Assembly (NCBI RefSeq): GCF_029697505.1
Contig: NZ_JARJEF010000015.1
Span: forward strand, 1-64,000
Source: Pseudophaeobacter profundi
Lineage (GTDB): Bacteria; Pseudomonadota; Alphaproteobacteria; Rhodobacterales; Rhodobacteraceae
DNA: 64,000 nt
Direction of reading: 5' to 3'
The notes beneath the pieces are model-generated. The model saw only the letters and a list, made by a program, of their open reading frames with translations, was not told where the DNA came from and searched no databases. Positions within the stretch are counted from its first letter, which is position 1. Each line of letters starts with the position of its first letter. The position numbers were made by a program, and so were the translations under genes. This document shows, one piece after another, positions 56,397 through 64,000 of the stretch.

Positions 56397-57104
56397 ATGA
56401 TGAAAAAACCCGCCCTTCTGCGGCACGTACTAATCATAGGAACGTCCGTGCTGACGGGATACCTGCTGCTTGCTTCGCGTGCCGAGTGGTCGGAGATGCA
56501 CCGCTACAACCGAGCGCTGGGGGATCTTTCACTGCTGCTCATCGTTGCCGCAATGGCGATTGGGCCGCTCGCACGCTTGTCGTCTGCGCCCTTTTTACGG
56601 AAGCTCATGCCGTACCGACGCGAGCTCGGTATTTATGCGGTTCTGGCGGCGACGGTGCATACCATCATCATACTGATCGGCTGGGTCGAGCTTGATTTTG
56701 CACGGCTGTTCGGTTTTGAGTTTCACCCCCAGCTGCAACGCTACGTGATGCTTCAGCACGGGTTTGCGCTGGCCAATGTGGTTGGGATCGCGGCACTGCT
56801 CTACGGCTTTGTGCTTGCCGGTACGTCGAATAATTTCAGCCAAAGGGTACTTGGCACGTCCGTGTGGAAATACATCCAGCAGGGCGCTTATGTTCTGTGG
56901 TGGCTGGCAGTGCTGCACACAGCCTATTTCTTGTTCTTTCATTTTCTTGATTTTCACCGCCAAATGCCTGAGCCGAACTGGGCGCGATGGCCGTTCGTTG
57001 CACTTGTGGCGTCAGTTATCGCTCTGCAAGGGGCCGCCGTTGTAGTCACATGGCGTTCGCAAACTTCCCGGCGGATCTACGGCGCACCCTCGCAACGGGA
57101 GTAG
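56397..57104 (+). CDS. Ferric-reductase-like transmembrane protein
   Basis: 235-residue membrane protein with six helices; haem-ligand type histidines occur in AVLAATVHTIIILIGW, MLQHGFALANVVG and WLAVLHTAYFLFFHFLDFH. The fold resembles the ferric reductase-like/MsrQ cytochrome b family, whose members pass electrons across the membrane, in MsrQ to repair methionine sulfoxide. No msrP is in the window. The start is MMKKPALLRH at 56397. It lies 82 bp after the ICMT-like gene. Confidence 0.8.
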   Translation: MMKKPALLRHVLIIGTSVLTGYLLLASRAEWSEMHRYNRALGDLSLLLIVAAMAIGPLARLSSAPFLRKLMPYRRELGIYAVLAATVHTIIILIGWVELDFARLFGFEFHPQLQRYVMLQHGFALANVVGIAALLYGFVLAGTSNNFSQRVLGTSVWKYIQQGAYVLWWLAVLHTAYFLFFHFLDFHRQMPEPNWARWPFVALVASVIALQGAAVVVTWRSQTSRRIYGAPSQRE

Positions 57105-57212
57105 TCGCGATTTCATCAGACGCCCAGGGTCGGGACTTCTGGCGGCCTGAAACCTATCGGGTGGGCATGCGCAGAGGCGTAACGACCTAAAAAGCAACCA
57201 AGGCAGATCGAA

Positions 57213-58556
57213 ATGCAGAAACACAATAAAAACCACGATGGGAACGACGGCTACCGTGAAGGCTCGATCAGCCTTGGCGGAGCTGTTGCCATGGGCACGG
57301 GCGTGATGATCGGTGCGGGCATCTTTGCCCTGACCGGACAAATCGCCCAGCTGGCTGGACCACTATTTCCACTCGCGTTCATCGCTGGTGCCATCGTGAC
57401 CAGCTTCAGCGCTTACAGCTACATCAAGATGTCGAACGCCTGGCCCTCGGCAGGGGGCATCGCGATGATCCTTCAGAAATGCTATGGATCGGGGGCGGTC
57501 GCGGCGGGAGCGGCGCTTTTGATGGCGCTCAGCATGGTGATCGCGGAAAGCCTCGTCGCACGGACATTCGCCACTTATGTCTTGCGGCCTTTCGATATCA
57601 CAGGCGGGCCACTTGTGCCCGTTCTGGCGGTTGCCGTGATCGTGTTCGCATTCTTGGTCAACATCGCAGGAAACCGCTCCGTCGGGCTATTCTCTCTAAT
57701 CATGGCGGCGATCAAGATCGGGGGCATCGCGCTGTTCGGTATCGCAGCACTCTGGTCAAGCGGGTTTCAGTTCGCAGCCGCGTCAGAAACGGCCGAGACC
57801 TTTGGAGTGACAGGCTTCATCGCGTCCGTTGCGCTGGCGATCCTTGCCTTCAAGGGCTTTACCACGATCACCAACAGCGGCGGCGAAATCACCGATCCCC
57901 ACCGCAATGTGGGCCGCACTATCATGCTGTCCATCGCGATCTGCGTGGTGGTCTACCTGCTTGTGGCCTTTGGCGTGGGCGCGAGCCTGACAATCGACGA
58001 AATCATCGCCGCGCGCGACTATTCGCTGGCCCAGGCGGCTGAGCCCGCACTCGGGCAGGTCGGCTTTTACTTGACGGTCGTGTTGGCGGCCGTGGCCACG
58101 GCATCCGGCGTGCTGGCCAGCGTTTTCGCAGTGTCCCGGATGCTGACCATGCTGACGGAGATGAAAATGATCCCGCACAGCCATTTTGGCATGTCCGGGG
58201 CTGTCCAGCGGCATATGCTGGTCTATACAGTCGTTATCGCCTCGACGCTGGCCGTGCTCTTTGATTTGGGACGGATCGCATCCCTTGGTGCCTTCTTTTA
58301 CCTCGTCATGGACATGATCATACATTGGGGCGTGTTCCGCTATCGTCGAACCGAAGTTGGCGCCTCCAGTATCGTGCTTTTGTCTGCGCTCTCTCTCGAT
58401 GCAATTGTATTGGCAGCTTTCACCGTAATGAAGCTTCAAAGTGATCCAATGATCGTTCTGTATGCGGCTGTCGGAATGATCGCTGTCTTCGCTTTCGAGC
58501 GCGTTTACTTGTCGCGATGGTTGGCACCTCAGGCCGCGCATTCCCACGGTGAATAG
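57213..58556 (+). CDS. APC-family amino acid permease-like transporter
   Basis: 447-residue transporter with 12 hydrophobic helices. APC landmarks: GTGVMIGAGIFALTGQIAQLAGP (helix 1 substrate loop), SAGGIAMILQKCYG, and VALAILAFKGFTTITNSGGEITDPHRNVGRTI. The C-terminus ends AHSHGE. It probably imports amino acids or an organic cation; the substrate cannot be read from the sequence. GGCAGATCG precedes the ATG. Its link to copper is only by neighbourhood. Confidence 0.88.
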   Translation: MQKHNKNHDGNDGYREGSISLGGAVAMGTGVMIGAGIFALTGQIAQLAGPLFPLAFIAGAIVTSFSAYSYIKMSNAWPSAGGIAMILQKCYGSGAVAAGAALLMALSMVIAESLVARTFATYVLRPFDITGGPLVPVLAVAVIVFAFLVNIAGNRSVGLFSLIMAAIKIGGIALFGIAALWSSGFQFAAASETAETFGVTGFIASVALAILAFKGFTTITNSGGEITDPHRNVGRTIMLSIAICVVVYLLVAFGVGASLTIDEIIAARDYSLAQAAEPALGQVGFYLTVVLAAVATASGVLASVFAVSRMLTMLTEMKMIPHSHFGMSGAVQRHMLVYTVVIASTLAVLFDLGRIASLGAFFYLVMDMIIHWGVFRYRRTEVGASSIVLLSALSLDAIVLAAFTVMKLQSDPMIVLYAAVGMIAVFAFERVYLSRWLAPQAAHSHGE

Positions 58557-58567
58557 CCAGCCATCAT

Positions 58568-59209
58568 CTAGCCCTGAAGGAATGCGATGCCTTGTGCACC
58601 GATTGCGATCAATCCGACCGACAGGGCAAACGCAAACAAGGCGAGCAGCATCAAGCCCGCTTTTATTGGCAAGCGACGAACGGTCGGTCCAAGAAATTCC
58701 GACTGCCCGAAAGCTGAAACATATAGCGGCAGCGCGCTGATCATTGTCGCATAAAGATAAACTCCGGAGATGTTCTCAAAAAACGCCGAACGCGCAAGGG
58801 TTGGGGCAACGACCGACAACGCGGTTGCACGACTGCCCCCGAATGACTCGAACCAGTCGGCAGACAAAACGTAGATCAGTGCGTGGAGGCTTGGAAAGAG
58901 AATGGCTCTGAGCAAGATATCCACCAGCACGAAAAACGCCGTATCTCGGCGGGCGACCTTTGGTTTCTGTATCACCGCGAAAAGAAAAAAACTGACATAG
59001 TTTATGGCAAAAACTACGGGCAGACCGTTGGTCGTAACTTGCCTCAGAAAGCGGGCCAGCGATGGCCCGCCGGCGGCAAGAGCCGCTGCAAAGCCGGGCG
59101 AAAGCAAGATATAAAGGCAGAGGACCGGCAGTAACGCTGCGAGGCTGAATGCCAAGACAATGCTCACAAACTGAACACCGGGCATGTCGACGGAGAAAAA
59201 CCTCTGCAT
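58568..59209 (-). CDS. Membrane protein of unknown function
   Basis: 213-residue protein with five or six hydrophobic segments (VSIVLAFSLAALLPVLCLYILL; LPVVFAINYVSFFLFAVI; AGLMLLALFAFALSVGLIAIGA). No histidine clusters, cysteine pairs or catalytic motifs. Several starts are possible (59209 or 59227); neither has a good ribosome site. It is the only minus-strand gene in this stretch and ends 11 bp after the permease's stop, convergently. The gap 59210-59493 holds no supported gene. Confidence 0.6.
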   Translation of the reverse strand: MQRFFSVDMPGVQFVSIVLAFSLAALLPVLCLYILLSPGFAAALAAGGPSLARFLRQVTTNGLPVVFAINYVSFFLFAVIQKPKVARRDTAFFVLVDILLRAILFPSLHALIYVLSADWFESFGGSRATALSVVAPTLARSAFFENISGVYLYATMISALPLYVSAFGQSEFLGPTVRRLPIKAGLMLLALFAFALSVGLIAIGAQGIAFLQG

Positions 59210-59493
59210 GTTAGAACGTTGGCACATATACGGCTTGAGATCGAGGATGTTGAACCTGCGTTTGGGAACCAAGCATTCGCTCCAGGTCTTTGGGACGAAT
59301 GAAATTTAAGTTTCGAAATCTCCTGAACCGCGTTCCATGTCTCGACTGCAGGCCGAGCGACATAACAAATGGTAGGTTACTGCCGGACCTAGTTGCGGAA
59401 ATGTTGATAGCATTGGAAAGTAGCTTTTCTGCATGTCTTACGCTGGCGGTAATTTTCAGAACGGAATATTCCTATCCGAGTGGGCGGACTCCT

Positions 59494-59703
59494 TTCAGGG
59501 TCTATTGCAATCTGCGCGGAGATCGCGGCCATCGTGCCGCTTCCATGCAAAAGCCCATCATGGCTGCCGACCCAGATGCAAAAGTTTCGTGCGATCTGAC
59601 TGCACCTATCGTCGGCGTCGACAGCACTCTGGATGAAACTGCATTGGCCGCAACGATCAGCGATGCGGGCTACGGGTCAGAGAAGCTGGCTGAAGTTCGG
59701 TAG
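59494..59703 (+). pseudogene. Degenerate CopZ-like HMA domain lacking CxxC
   Basis: The last 69 codons of an open frame (59299-59703) read as an HMA domain: DRGHRAASMQKPIMAADPDAK, then VSCDLTAPIVGVDSTLDETALAATISDAGYGSEKLA. This aligns with CopZ at 41511, where VECDLSARQVRVDSVLPADQVQAIIRDAGYDV is found. The metal motif CGHC has become RGHR, both cysteine codons changed to CGC/CGT, and the first beta strand is missing. No start with a ribosome site fits a normal copZ. It is best read as a decayed copZ; a free frame upstream is unrelated. Confidence 0.6.
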
Positions 59704-59881
59704 CACAAGACGCGTCAGCAACGCTCCGCTGAGCGGGAGCGAGGCTTTGGCCCTTTACATGTTTCCGATATGCAACATTTTTAACAGCAGCGACCGTATT
59801 TCGCCTGTTTCACAAAAAAGCGGCAAACCTTCCTGCGCTGGACGGATTGACGACATGGTTCCGGTATCCGATATCTTGCTC

Positions 59882-60304
59882 ATGAACTTGCGAGTTGTCA
59901 TATCAAGCTGGTCACGGGCGTTTACGTGCATTGCGTTTGCGCTGGCATTTGTATTGTCACCACCTTCTGCCGCTCACGCGGCGTCCGGCATGCATGACGA
60001 ACATCAAGCCAAGCCTGTTAGTATCGTTGGTGCTGCCGAGACCCATGACACTGGAAGCGATGCGCATCACGCGCATGAGAAGCTTAAGGTCGCAAGCGAC
60101 ATCGACATCGCAGCGTCAGACAAGGATGGCAAAGAGCAACAATCCCAAGAGTGTTGCAACGGCATCTGTATTTCTGTCGTCTTCATCGAAGACACCAAGA
60201 TCAGAGCAGAGCCGGTTGGTACAAGTGAATATGTCATTCTGGACGGTCAAACGTATTCGGTAGAAACAGCAGGGTTTCTTCGGCCCCCTCGATTCCTGAT
60301 CTGA
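59882..60304 (+). CDS. Exported His-rich protein of unknown function (140 aa)
   Basis: 140-residue product. Signal peptide (FTCIAFALAFVLSPPSAAHA), a His-rich N-terminal region (HDEHQAK, TGSDAHHAHEKLK), a cysteine pair (QECCNGICISVVF) and a short beta-rich end. The layout resembles the 109-aa protein at 36932. An ATG at 59882 is chosen; another at 59855 gives a longer N-terminus. It is first in the run to the TolC and oxidase genes. Unknown function; metal binding is likely by composition. Confidence 0.65.
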   Translation: MNLRVVISSWSRAFTCIAFALAFVLSPPSAAHAASGMHDEHQAKPVSIVGAAETHDTGSDAHHAHEKLKVASDIDIAASDKDGKEQQSQECCNGICISVVFIEDTKIRAEPVGTSEYVILDGQTYSVETAGFLRPPRFLI

Positions 60305-60377
60305 ACCGGCGCCCAAATCGGGTGTGAGCCTTGCGCAGATTCTGCGTGAGATAACGTTCACCAATCAGGTTACTTTC

Positions 60378-60599
60378 ATGAAAATTCATCTACTTATGGG
60401 GGCTTCGGCCCTCGGGCTTGGCGCATGCGCCTATGAGCCCACCCCGTTGCCGTCCGTCGCGACCCAACAGGCCGTCGTCAACGCGGCAGTTTCGTCACCG
60501 ATCAGCTATCAGGACCCCTTGGCAGGCTACACCTATCGCGGCCCTACAGGTCCCCGCGACTGGCGTTCCGTCAATCAAGAACAGACGGAGGGCAACTGA
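60378..60599 (+). CDS. Small lipoprotein (73 aa)
   Basis: 73-residue product with lipobox (GASALGLGACAYEP). The mature part has a Pro/Thr-rich linker and the end GYTYRGPTGPRDWRSVNQEQ. The stop overlaps the start of the TolC-type gene (TGATG), so it may be a partner of the outer-membrane channel. No family is recognised. Confidence 0.7.
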   Translation: MKIHLLMGASALGLGACAYEPTPLPSVATQQAVVNAAVSSPISYQDPLAGYTYRGPTGPRDWRSVNQEQTEGN

Positions 60600-62059
60600 T
60601 GCGGGTATCGAAATTTCCGCTGGTTTTCGGCTTTCCGCTAATCTTGGGTGCCTGTGCTACAGCAGTGCCGGGCATCTACACGGAACCAAAAGCTGGCTTC
60701 GCCAATATTTCCAGCCAGGTCACACCAGCCATCGGCAAACGGACAGCCTTCGCCGAAACCCAGGCCGAAAACGAGGCATTGAAGAAGCAGGTGCACGCAA
60801 TGGTGCACCGCAAGACCATTTCGGCGGACACCGCCGTTCAGGTTGCGCTTCTGAACAACAAGGGGTTGCAGGCGTCTTATGCGAATGTCGGCCTATCCGC
60901 CGCTGAGGCCTGGCAGCAATCGACCCCGGAAAACCCGATCGTTTCGATTGGTGTATTGGGCATCGGTGCGCCCGAACTGGGTGCCTACAGAGCGATCGAA
61001 GGACTGATACGGTCGAACGTACTCGATGCCACCACCCGTAAACAACGTGTGGCCATTGCTGACGCAAGCTTCCGGCAGGCACAGCTCAACGCGGTGAACG
61101 ACACACTCGCGCTGGCCAATCAGACGCGGAAGGCATGGGTCGATGCCGTAGCCGCCTTCGAGGCCGTGAGCTATCTGCGCCGTGCGAAAGCGACCTCTGA
61201 CGCCGGATCGGAATTGGCGATGAGGCTGGGTGAGACCGGCGCGCTCAACACAGCCGGGCAGGCCCGTGAACAGGCATTCAATGCCGAACTCGCCGGACAA
61301 CTTGCCCAGGCACGCTTGAATGCTACCCGGTCCAAAGAGCAGCTGACCAGGCTCATGGGGCTGTGGGGCACCGAAGTCGACTATTATGTGCCCGATGCCC
61401 TTCCTGCGCTGCCGCGTTCCGTCGGCCGTGTGACTGACATCGAAGCGAAAGCATTGCGAAATCGGGTTGATCTGCGCGTTGCCAAACTTGGCCTGGAAGC
61501 ACAGGCCAAGGCGTTTGGTCTGACTGATCAGACTCGCATTATCAGCGATCTCGAATTCATTGCCGGGTTCGAAGCGGAGCGGGAAATTGAGGGCGGAGAA
61601 ACGGAGACCGTGACCACCCCTCAGGTGGAGGTGGAGTTCGCAATCCCTATCTACGACACCGGGAAGGCACGGATGCGCAAGGCGGAATTGTCGTACCTGC
61701 AAGCAGCCAACGTGCTGGCAGAAAGAGCCGTCAACGTCCGGTCCGAAGCGCGTGGTGCTGAAGCCTCTTATCATGCGTCATATAAGATCGCCCGCCACTA
61801 CCGCGACGTTCTGGTGCCGCTACGCACGACCGTCGAAGAAGAGGGTCTGCTGTCCTATAACGGCATGATCACCAACACTTTCGAGCTGCTGACAGACGTG
61901 CGCGAGAAACTTGGCGCATCACTGGAAGCGGCAAACGCAAAACGCGAATTCTACATGGCTCAGGCTGACCTGACCGCTGCGATCTATGGCGGCGGAGATG
62001 GCGGCGGTGCTGGTGGAGAAGGCGCAACACTTGCCGCCGGTGGCGGCGCAGGACACTGA
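60599..62059 (+). CDS. TolC-family outer-membrane lipoprotein
   Basis: 486-residue outer-membrane efflux channel protein. A lipobox (PLILGACATA) is followed by the TolC core: long coiled-coil helices (ETQAENEALKKQVHAMVHR; VNDTLALANQTRKAWVDAVAAFEAVSYLRRAK; GEDARLNATRSKEQLTRLMGLWGTEV-like region) and the repeated second half (RKAELSYLQAANVLAERAVNVRSEARGAEASYHASYKIARHY). The C-terminus is Gly-rich. No inner-membrane RND pump or adaptor gene is adjacent. It overlaps the small lipoprotein and precedes multicopper oxidase 3. Confidence 0.87.
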   Translation: MRVSKFPLVFGFPLILGACATAVPGIYTEPKAGFANISSQVTPAIGKRTAFAETQAENEALKKQVHAMVHRKTISADTAVQVALLNNKGLQASYANVGLSAAEAWQQSTPENPIVSIGVLGIGAPELGAYRAIEGLIRSNVLDATTRKQRVAIADASFRQAQLNAVNDTLALANQTRKAWVDAVAAFEAVSYLRRAKATSDAGSELAMRLGETGALNTAGQAREQAFNAELAGQLAQARLNATRSKEQLTRLMGLWGTEVDYYVPDALPALPRSVGRVTDIEAKALRNRVDLRVAKLGLEAQAKAFGLTDQTRIISDLEFIAGFEAEREIEGGETETVTTPQVEVEFAIPIYDTGKARMRKAELSYLQAANVLAERAVNVRSEARGAEASYHASYKIARHYRDVLVPLRTTVEEEGLLSYNGMITNTFELLTDVREKLGASLEAANAKREFYMAQADLTAAIYGGGDGGGAGGEGATLAAGGGAGH

Positions 62060-62070
62060 AAGGAACTGAC

Positions 62071-63429
62071 ATGCTAAATAGACGTCAATTACTCGGAGCC
62101 GGCGCGGCAGGTGCAACGCTGGTCTCTTCGAAAGCCTGGGGTCAAACCCTGAACATGGGCCTGCCCGAAGCTGCCCAAATGGATAGCGCAGCAACGGCGA
62201 TCACGGCGCGTCCCAATTCCGGGCCGGACTACACACCTGTGGTCACATTGAACGGGTGGACCCTGCCGCACCGGATGAACAACGGGGTGAAAGAATTTCA
62301 CCTCGTGGCCGAACCGGTAGAACGCGAGCTTGCCGACGGCATGATCGCGCATTTGTGGGGCTACAACGGCCAATCCACCGGCCCGACGATCGAAGCTGTC
62401 GAAGGTGACCGGGTGCGCATCTACGTCACCAATAAGCTGCCGGAAGGCACAACGGTGCACTGGCACGGGCTCATTCTTCCCTCAGGCATGGATGGGGTCT
62501 CCGGGTTGAGCCATCCAAGCATCCCGCCGGGCAAAACCTTCGTCTACGAATTCGACTTGGTGAAGTCCGGAACGTTCATGTACCACCCCCACGGCGATGA
62601 AATGACCCAGATGGCGATGGGGATGATGGGCATGTTCGTGGTCCACCCCAAGGATCCCACATTCATGCCGGTGGATCGTGATTTCCTGATCATGCTGAAT
62701 GCTTTCGACATCGATCCGGGGACCTATGTGCCCCGCATCATGACGATGACGGATTTCAACCTTTGGACCTGGAACAGCCGGATCTTCCCCGACATCGATC
62801 CGCTGGTCGTGAACAAGGGCGACCGGGTGCGAGTACGGGTTGGGAACCTTACGATGACGAACCACCCGATCCATATGCACGGCTATGACTTCAAGGTCAC
62901 CTGCACGGATGGCGGCTGGGTGCCGCCTGAAGCACAGTGGCCGGAGGTCAGCATCGACATTCCCGTAGGTGCGATGCGCGCCTACGAATTCGTCGCCGAT
63001 CATCTGGGAGATTGGGCGATCCATTGCCACAAATCGCACCATACGATGAACGCCATGGGCCATGACGTGCCGACGTTCATCGGGGTGAACAAGAAGCCGC
63101 TGACCCAGAAGATCCGTCAATTCCAGCCGGAATACATGCCGATGGGCATGTCCGGCATGGGGGACATGGCAAAAATGGAAATGCCGCTACCCGACAATAC
63201 CATCCCGATGATGACGGGTTGGGGCCCGTATGGACCCATCGAGATGGGCGGCATGTTTTCGGTCGTGAAGGTGCGGGACGGCATCGACGCGGACGATTAC
63301 TCCGATCCCGGCTGGTACGAGAACCCTCCGGGCGAGATGGCCTACGAATGGACCGGCGAATTACCCGAATTTGCCTCCAACAACAGCCCCAAGACCATTC
63401 TCACACCGAAACCAACCTCGAAGGGCTGA
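62071..63429 (+). CDS. Multicopper oxidase 3 (copper-resistance type)
   Basis: 452-residue Tat-exported oxidase (NRRQLLGAGAAGATLVSSKAWG). Copper sites: VHWHGLIL, FMYHPHGDE, HPIHMHGYDF and IHCHKSHHTMNAM, complete but with ligand-loop sequences unlike oxidases 1 and 2. The C-terminal region is Met-rich (MPMGMSGMGDMAKMEMPLPDNTIPMM), typical of copper-resistance oxidases that handle Cu(I). It lies 12 bp after the TolC gene and precedes a cupredoxin gene. Confidence 0.92.
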   Translation: MLNRRQLLGAGAAGATLVSSKAWGQTLNMGLPEAAQMDSAATAITARPNSGPDYTPVVTLNGWTLPHRMNNGVKEFHLVAEPVERELADGMIAHLWGYNGQSTGPTIEAVEGDRVRIYVTNKLPEGTTVHWHGLILPSGMDGVSGLSHPSIPPGKTFVYEFDLVKSGTFMYHPHGDEMTQMAMGMMGMFVVHPKDPTFMPVDRDFLIMLNAFDIDPGTYVPRIMTMTDFNLWTWNSRIFPDIDPLVVNKGDRVRVRVGNLTMTNHPIHMHGYDFKVTCTDGGWVPPEAQWPEVSIDIPVGAMRAYEFVADHLGDWAIHCHKSHHTMNAMGHDVPTFIGVNKKPLTQKIRQFQPEYMPMGMSGMGDMAKMEMPLPDNTIPMMTGWGPYGPIEMGGMFSVVKVRDGIDADDYSDPGWYENPPGEMAYEWTGELPEFASNNSPKTILTPKPTSKG

Positions 63430-63438
63430 GCGGCCCTT
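63421..63438 (+). terminator. Short hairpin after oxidase 3
   Basis: AAGGGC-TGAGCG-GCCCTT, 6-bp stem with a six-base loop spanning the oxidase stop codon. Probably only slows transcription, since the cupredoxin gene follows. Confidence 0.3.
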
Positions 63439-63475
63439 CGTCATCTCCAACCGAACCAACCTACAGGACAATAAA

Positions 63476-64000
63476 ATGAGAAATCTTCTTTTGACGACAA
63501 GCTTCGCGATCGCGCTATCAGCACCGGCCTTTGCTGCAGGTACACACGACGGCGGACATGGGGAGACCAAGCCAGCCGCAATGATGGTCGGCATGCCGGG
63601 TGACGCCGCCAAGGTTGACCGCACAATCGACGTCACTTTGCTCGAAAACGATGAGGGCCAGATGCTGATCGAGAGTGAGCCGATGAATATCAAGGAGGGC
63701 GAAACCATCCGCTTCAAAATCACCAACAAGGGTGAGCTGGAGCATGAATTCGTCCTCGACACGGTAGAGCGGAATGCCGAGCACAAGATCGAAATGGCCA
63801 AGATGGATATGGAACACGACGATCCGAACCGTATCCGTCTCGATGCGGGCGCGTCGGGTGAGGTTGTCTGGACTTTCGCAAATTCTGGTACGTTCGAAGC
63901 GGCGTGCCTGATCCCTGGCCACTACGAATCCGGCATGCACCGTGAGGTCGCAGTCGGTGACCAGATGGCCCAAGCTGACGTGGAATACACGAGCGGGACC
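63476..64000 (+). CDS. Cupredoxin (partial, runs off the window)
   Basis: ATG at 63476 opens a reading frame that continues past the edge (175 codons visible). Signal peptide (MRNLLLTTSFAIALSAPAFA), a His-rich start (GTHDGGHGETK), and a cupredoxin fold with the blue-copper ligands: His in GELEHEFVLD, and Cys, His and Met in EAACLIPGHYESGMH. A Met-rich stretch (IEMAKMDMEHDD) may bind further copper. It is a periplasmic Cu carrier or electron donor for oxidase 3. The C-terminus is missing from the window. Confidence 0.85.
   Translation, partial: MRNLLLTTSFAIALSAPAFAAGTHDGGHGETKPAAMMVGMPGDAAKVDRTIDVTLLENDEGQMLIESEPMNIKEGETIRFKITNKGELEHEFVLDTVERNAEHKIEMAKMDMEHDDPNRIRLDAGASGEVVWTFANSGTFEAACLIPGHYESGMHREVAVGDQMAQADVEYTSGT

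Noticed and set aside
59822-59850. CueR-like sequence (ACCTTCCTGCGCTGGACGG)
   Set aside because: The CCAG arm is missing and no -35 or -10 fits at the 19-bp spacing.
1-64000. CRISPR arrays, rRNA and tRNA genes
   Set aside because: No regularly spaced repeats of 25-40 bp and no rRNA- or tRNA-like sequence were noticed on reading; a dedicated scan was not possible.

Overview
The window looks like part of a large RepABC-type plasmid, or a chromid, of a marine-type alphaproteobacterium, most likely Rhodobacterales (Roseobacter group). The reasons are a complete repA-repB-repC operon, a Rieske protein of alphaproteobacterial type, many Tat-type leaders and generally G+C-rich genes. The replication/Fic segment appears less G+C-rich than its flanks. 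The family names are from recognition of the sequences; no search was run.

Layout. 1-120: end of an IS21-like element. 130-11970: a minus-strand block of plasmid accessory genes (methyltransferase/strawberry-notch helicase fusion, ParB-like protein, ArdC antirestriction protein, DUF3768 protein, prlF-yhaV toxin-antitoxin, orphan antitoxin-like protein and unknowns). Several of its genes share a purine-rich leader motif. 12040-13350: a Fic protein behind tandem 13-bp repeats. 13435-17190: repABC with parS-like palindromes, a RepA-operator-like inverted repeat and a DnaA box beside an 18-bp palindrome. 17366-19568: serine recombinase and an HTH plasmid protein.

From 19638 to the right edge the window is one metal (mainly copper) and periplasmic redox island. 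It carries a stand-alone Rieske protein, a Crp/Fnr regulator, a five-gene operon (DUF411, sterol-desaturase-like, CDF transporter, TVP38, membrane protein), a two-component system, ccmFGHI, an ScsB/DsbD-like reductase, and three L,D-transpeptidases. It also carries three multicopper oxidases, four c-type cytochromes, DsbA and DsbB, CopZ, two P1B ATPases, CueR, DUF305, DUF302, DUF2933 and EF-hand proteins, Lgt, an ICMT-like and a ferric-reductase-like membrane protein, a TolC lipoprotein and a cupredoxin that runs off the edge.

How it fits together. CueR-type promoters (TTGACC, 19-bp spacer, CCAG...TGG dyad) stand before copA, copZ, the second ATPase, the five-gene operon and, unexpectedly, the Rieske gene. 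A second motif (TACA-N6-TACA direct repeat) stands before the two-component operon, an L,D-transpeptidase and dsbB. Cytosolic Cu(I) would be exported by the ATPases. In the periplasm, multicopper oxidases, cytochromes and thiol-disulfide enzymes would oxidise and buffer it. Spare Cu-sensitive parts (Rieske protein, cytochrome c maturation, L,D-transpeptidases, disulfide enzymes) may replace damaged ones. The last point is inference.
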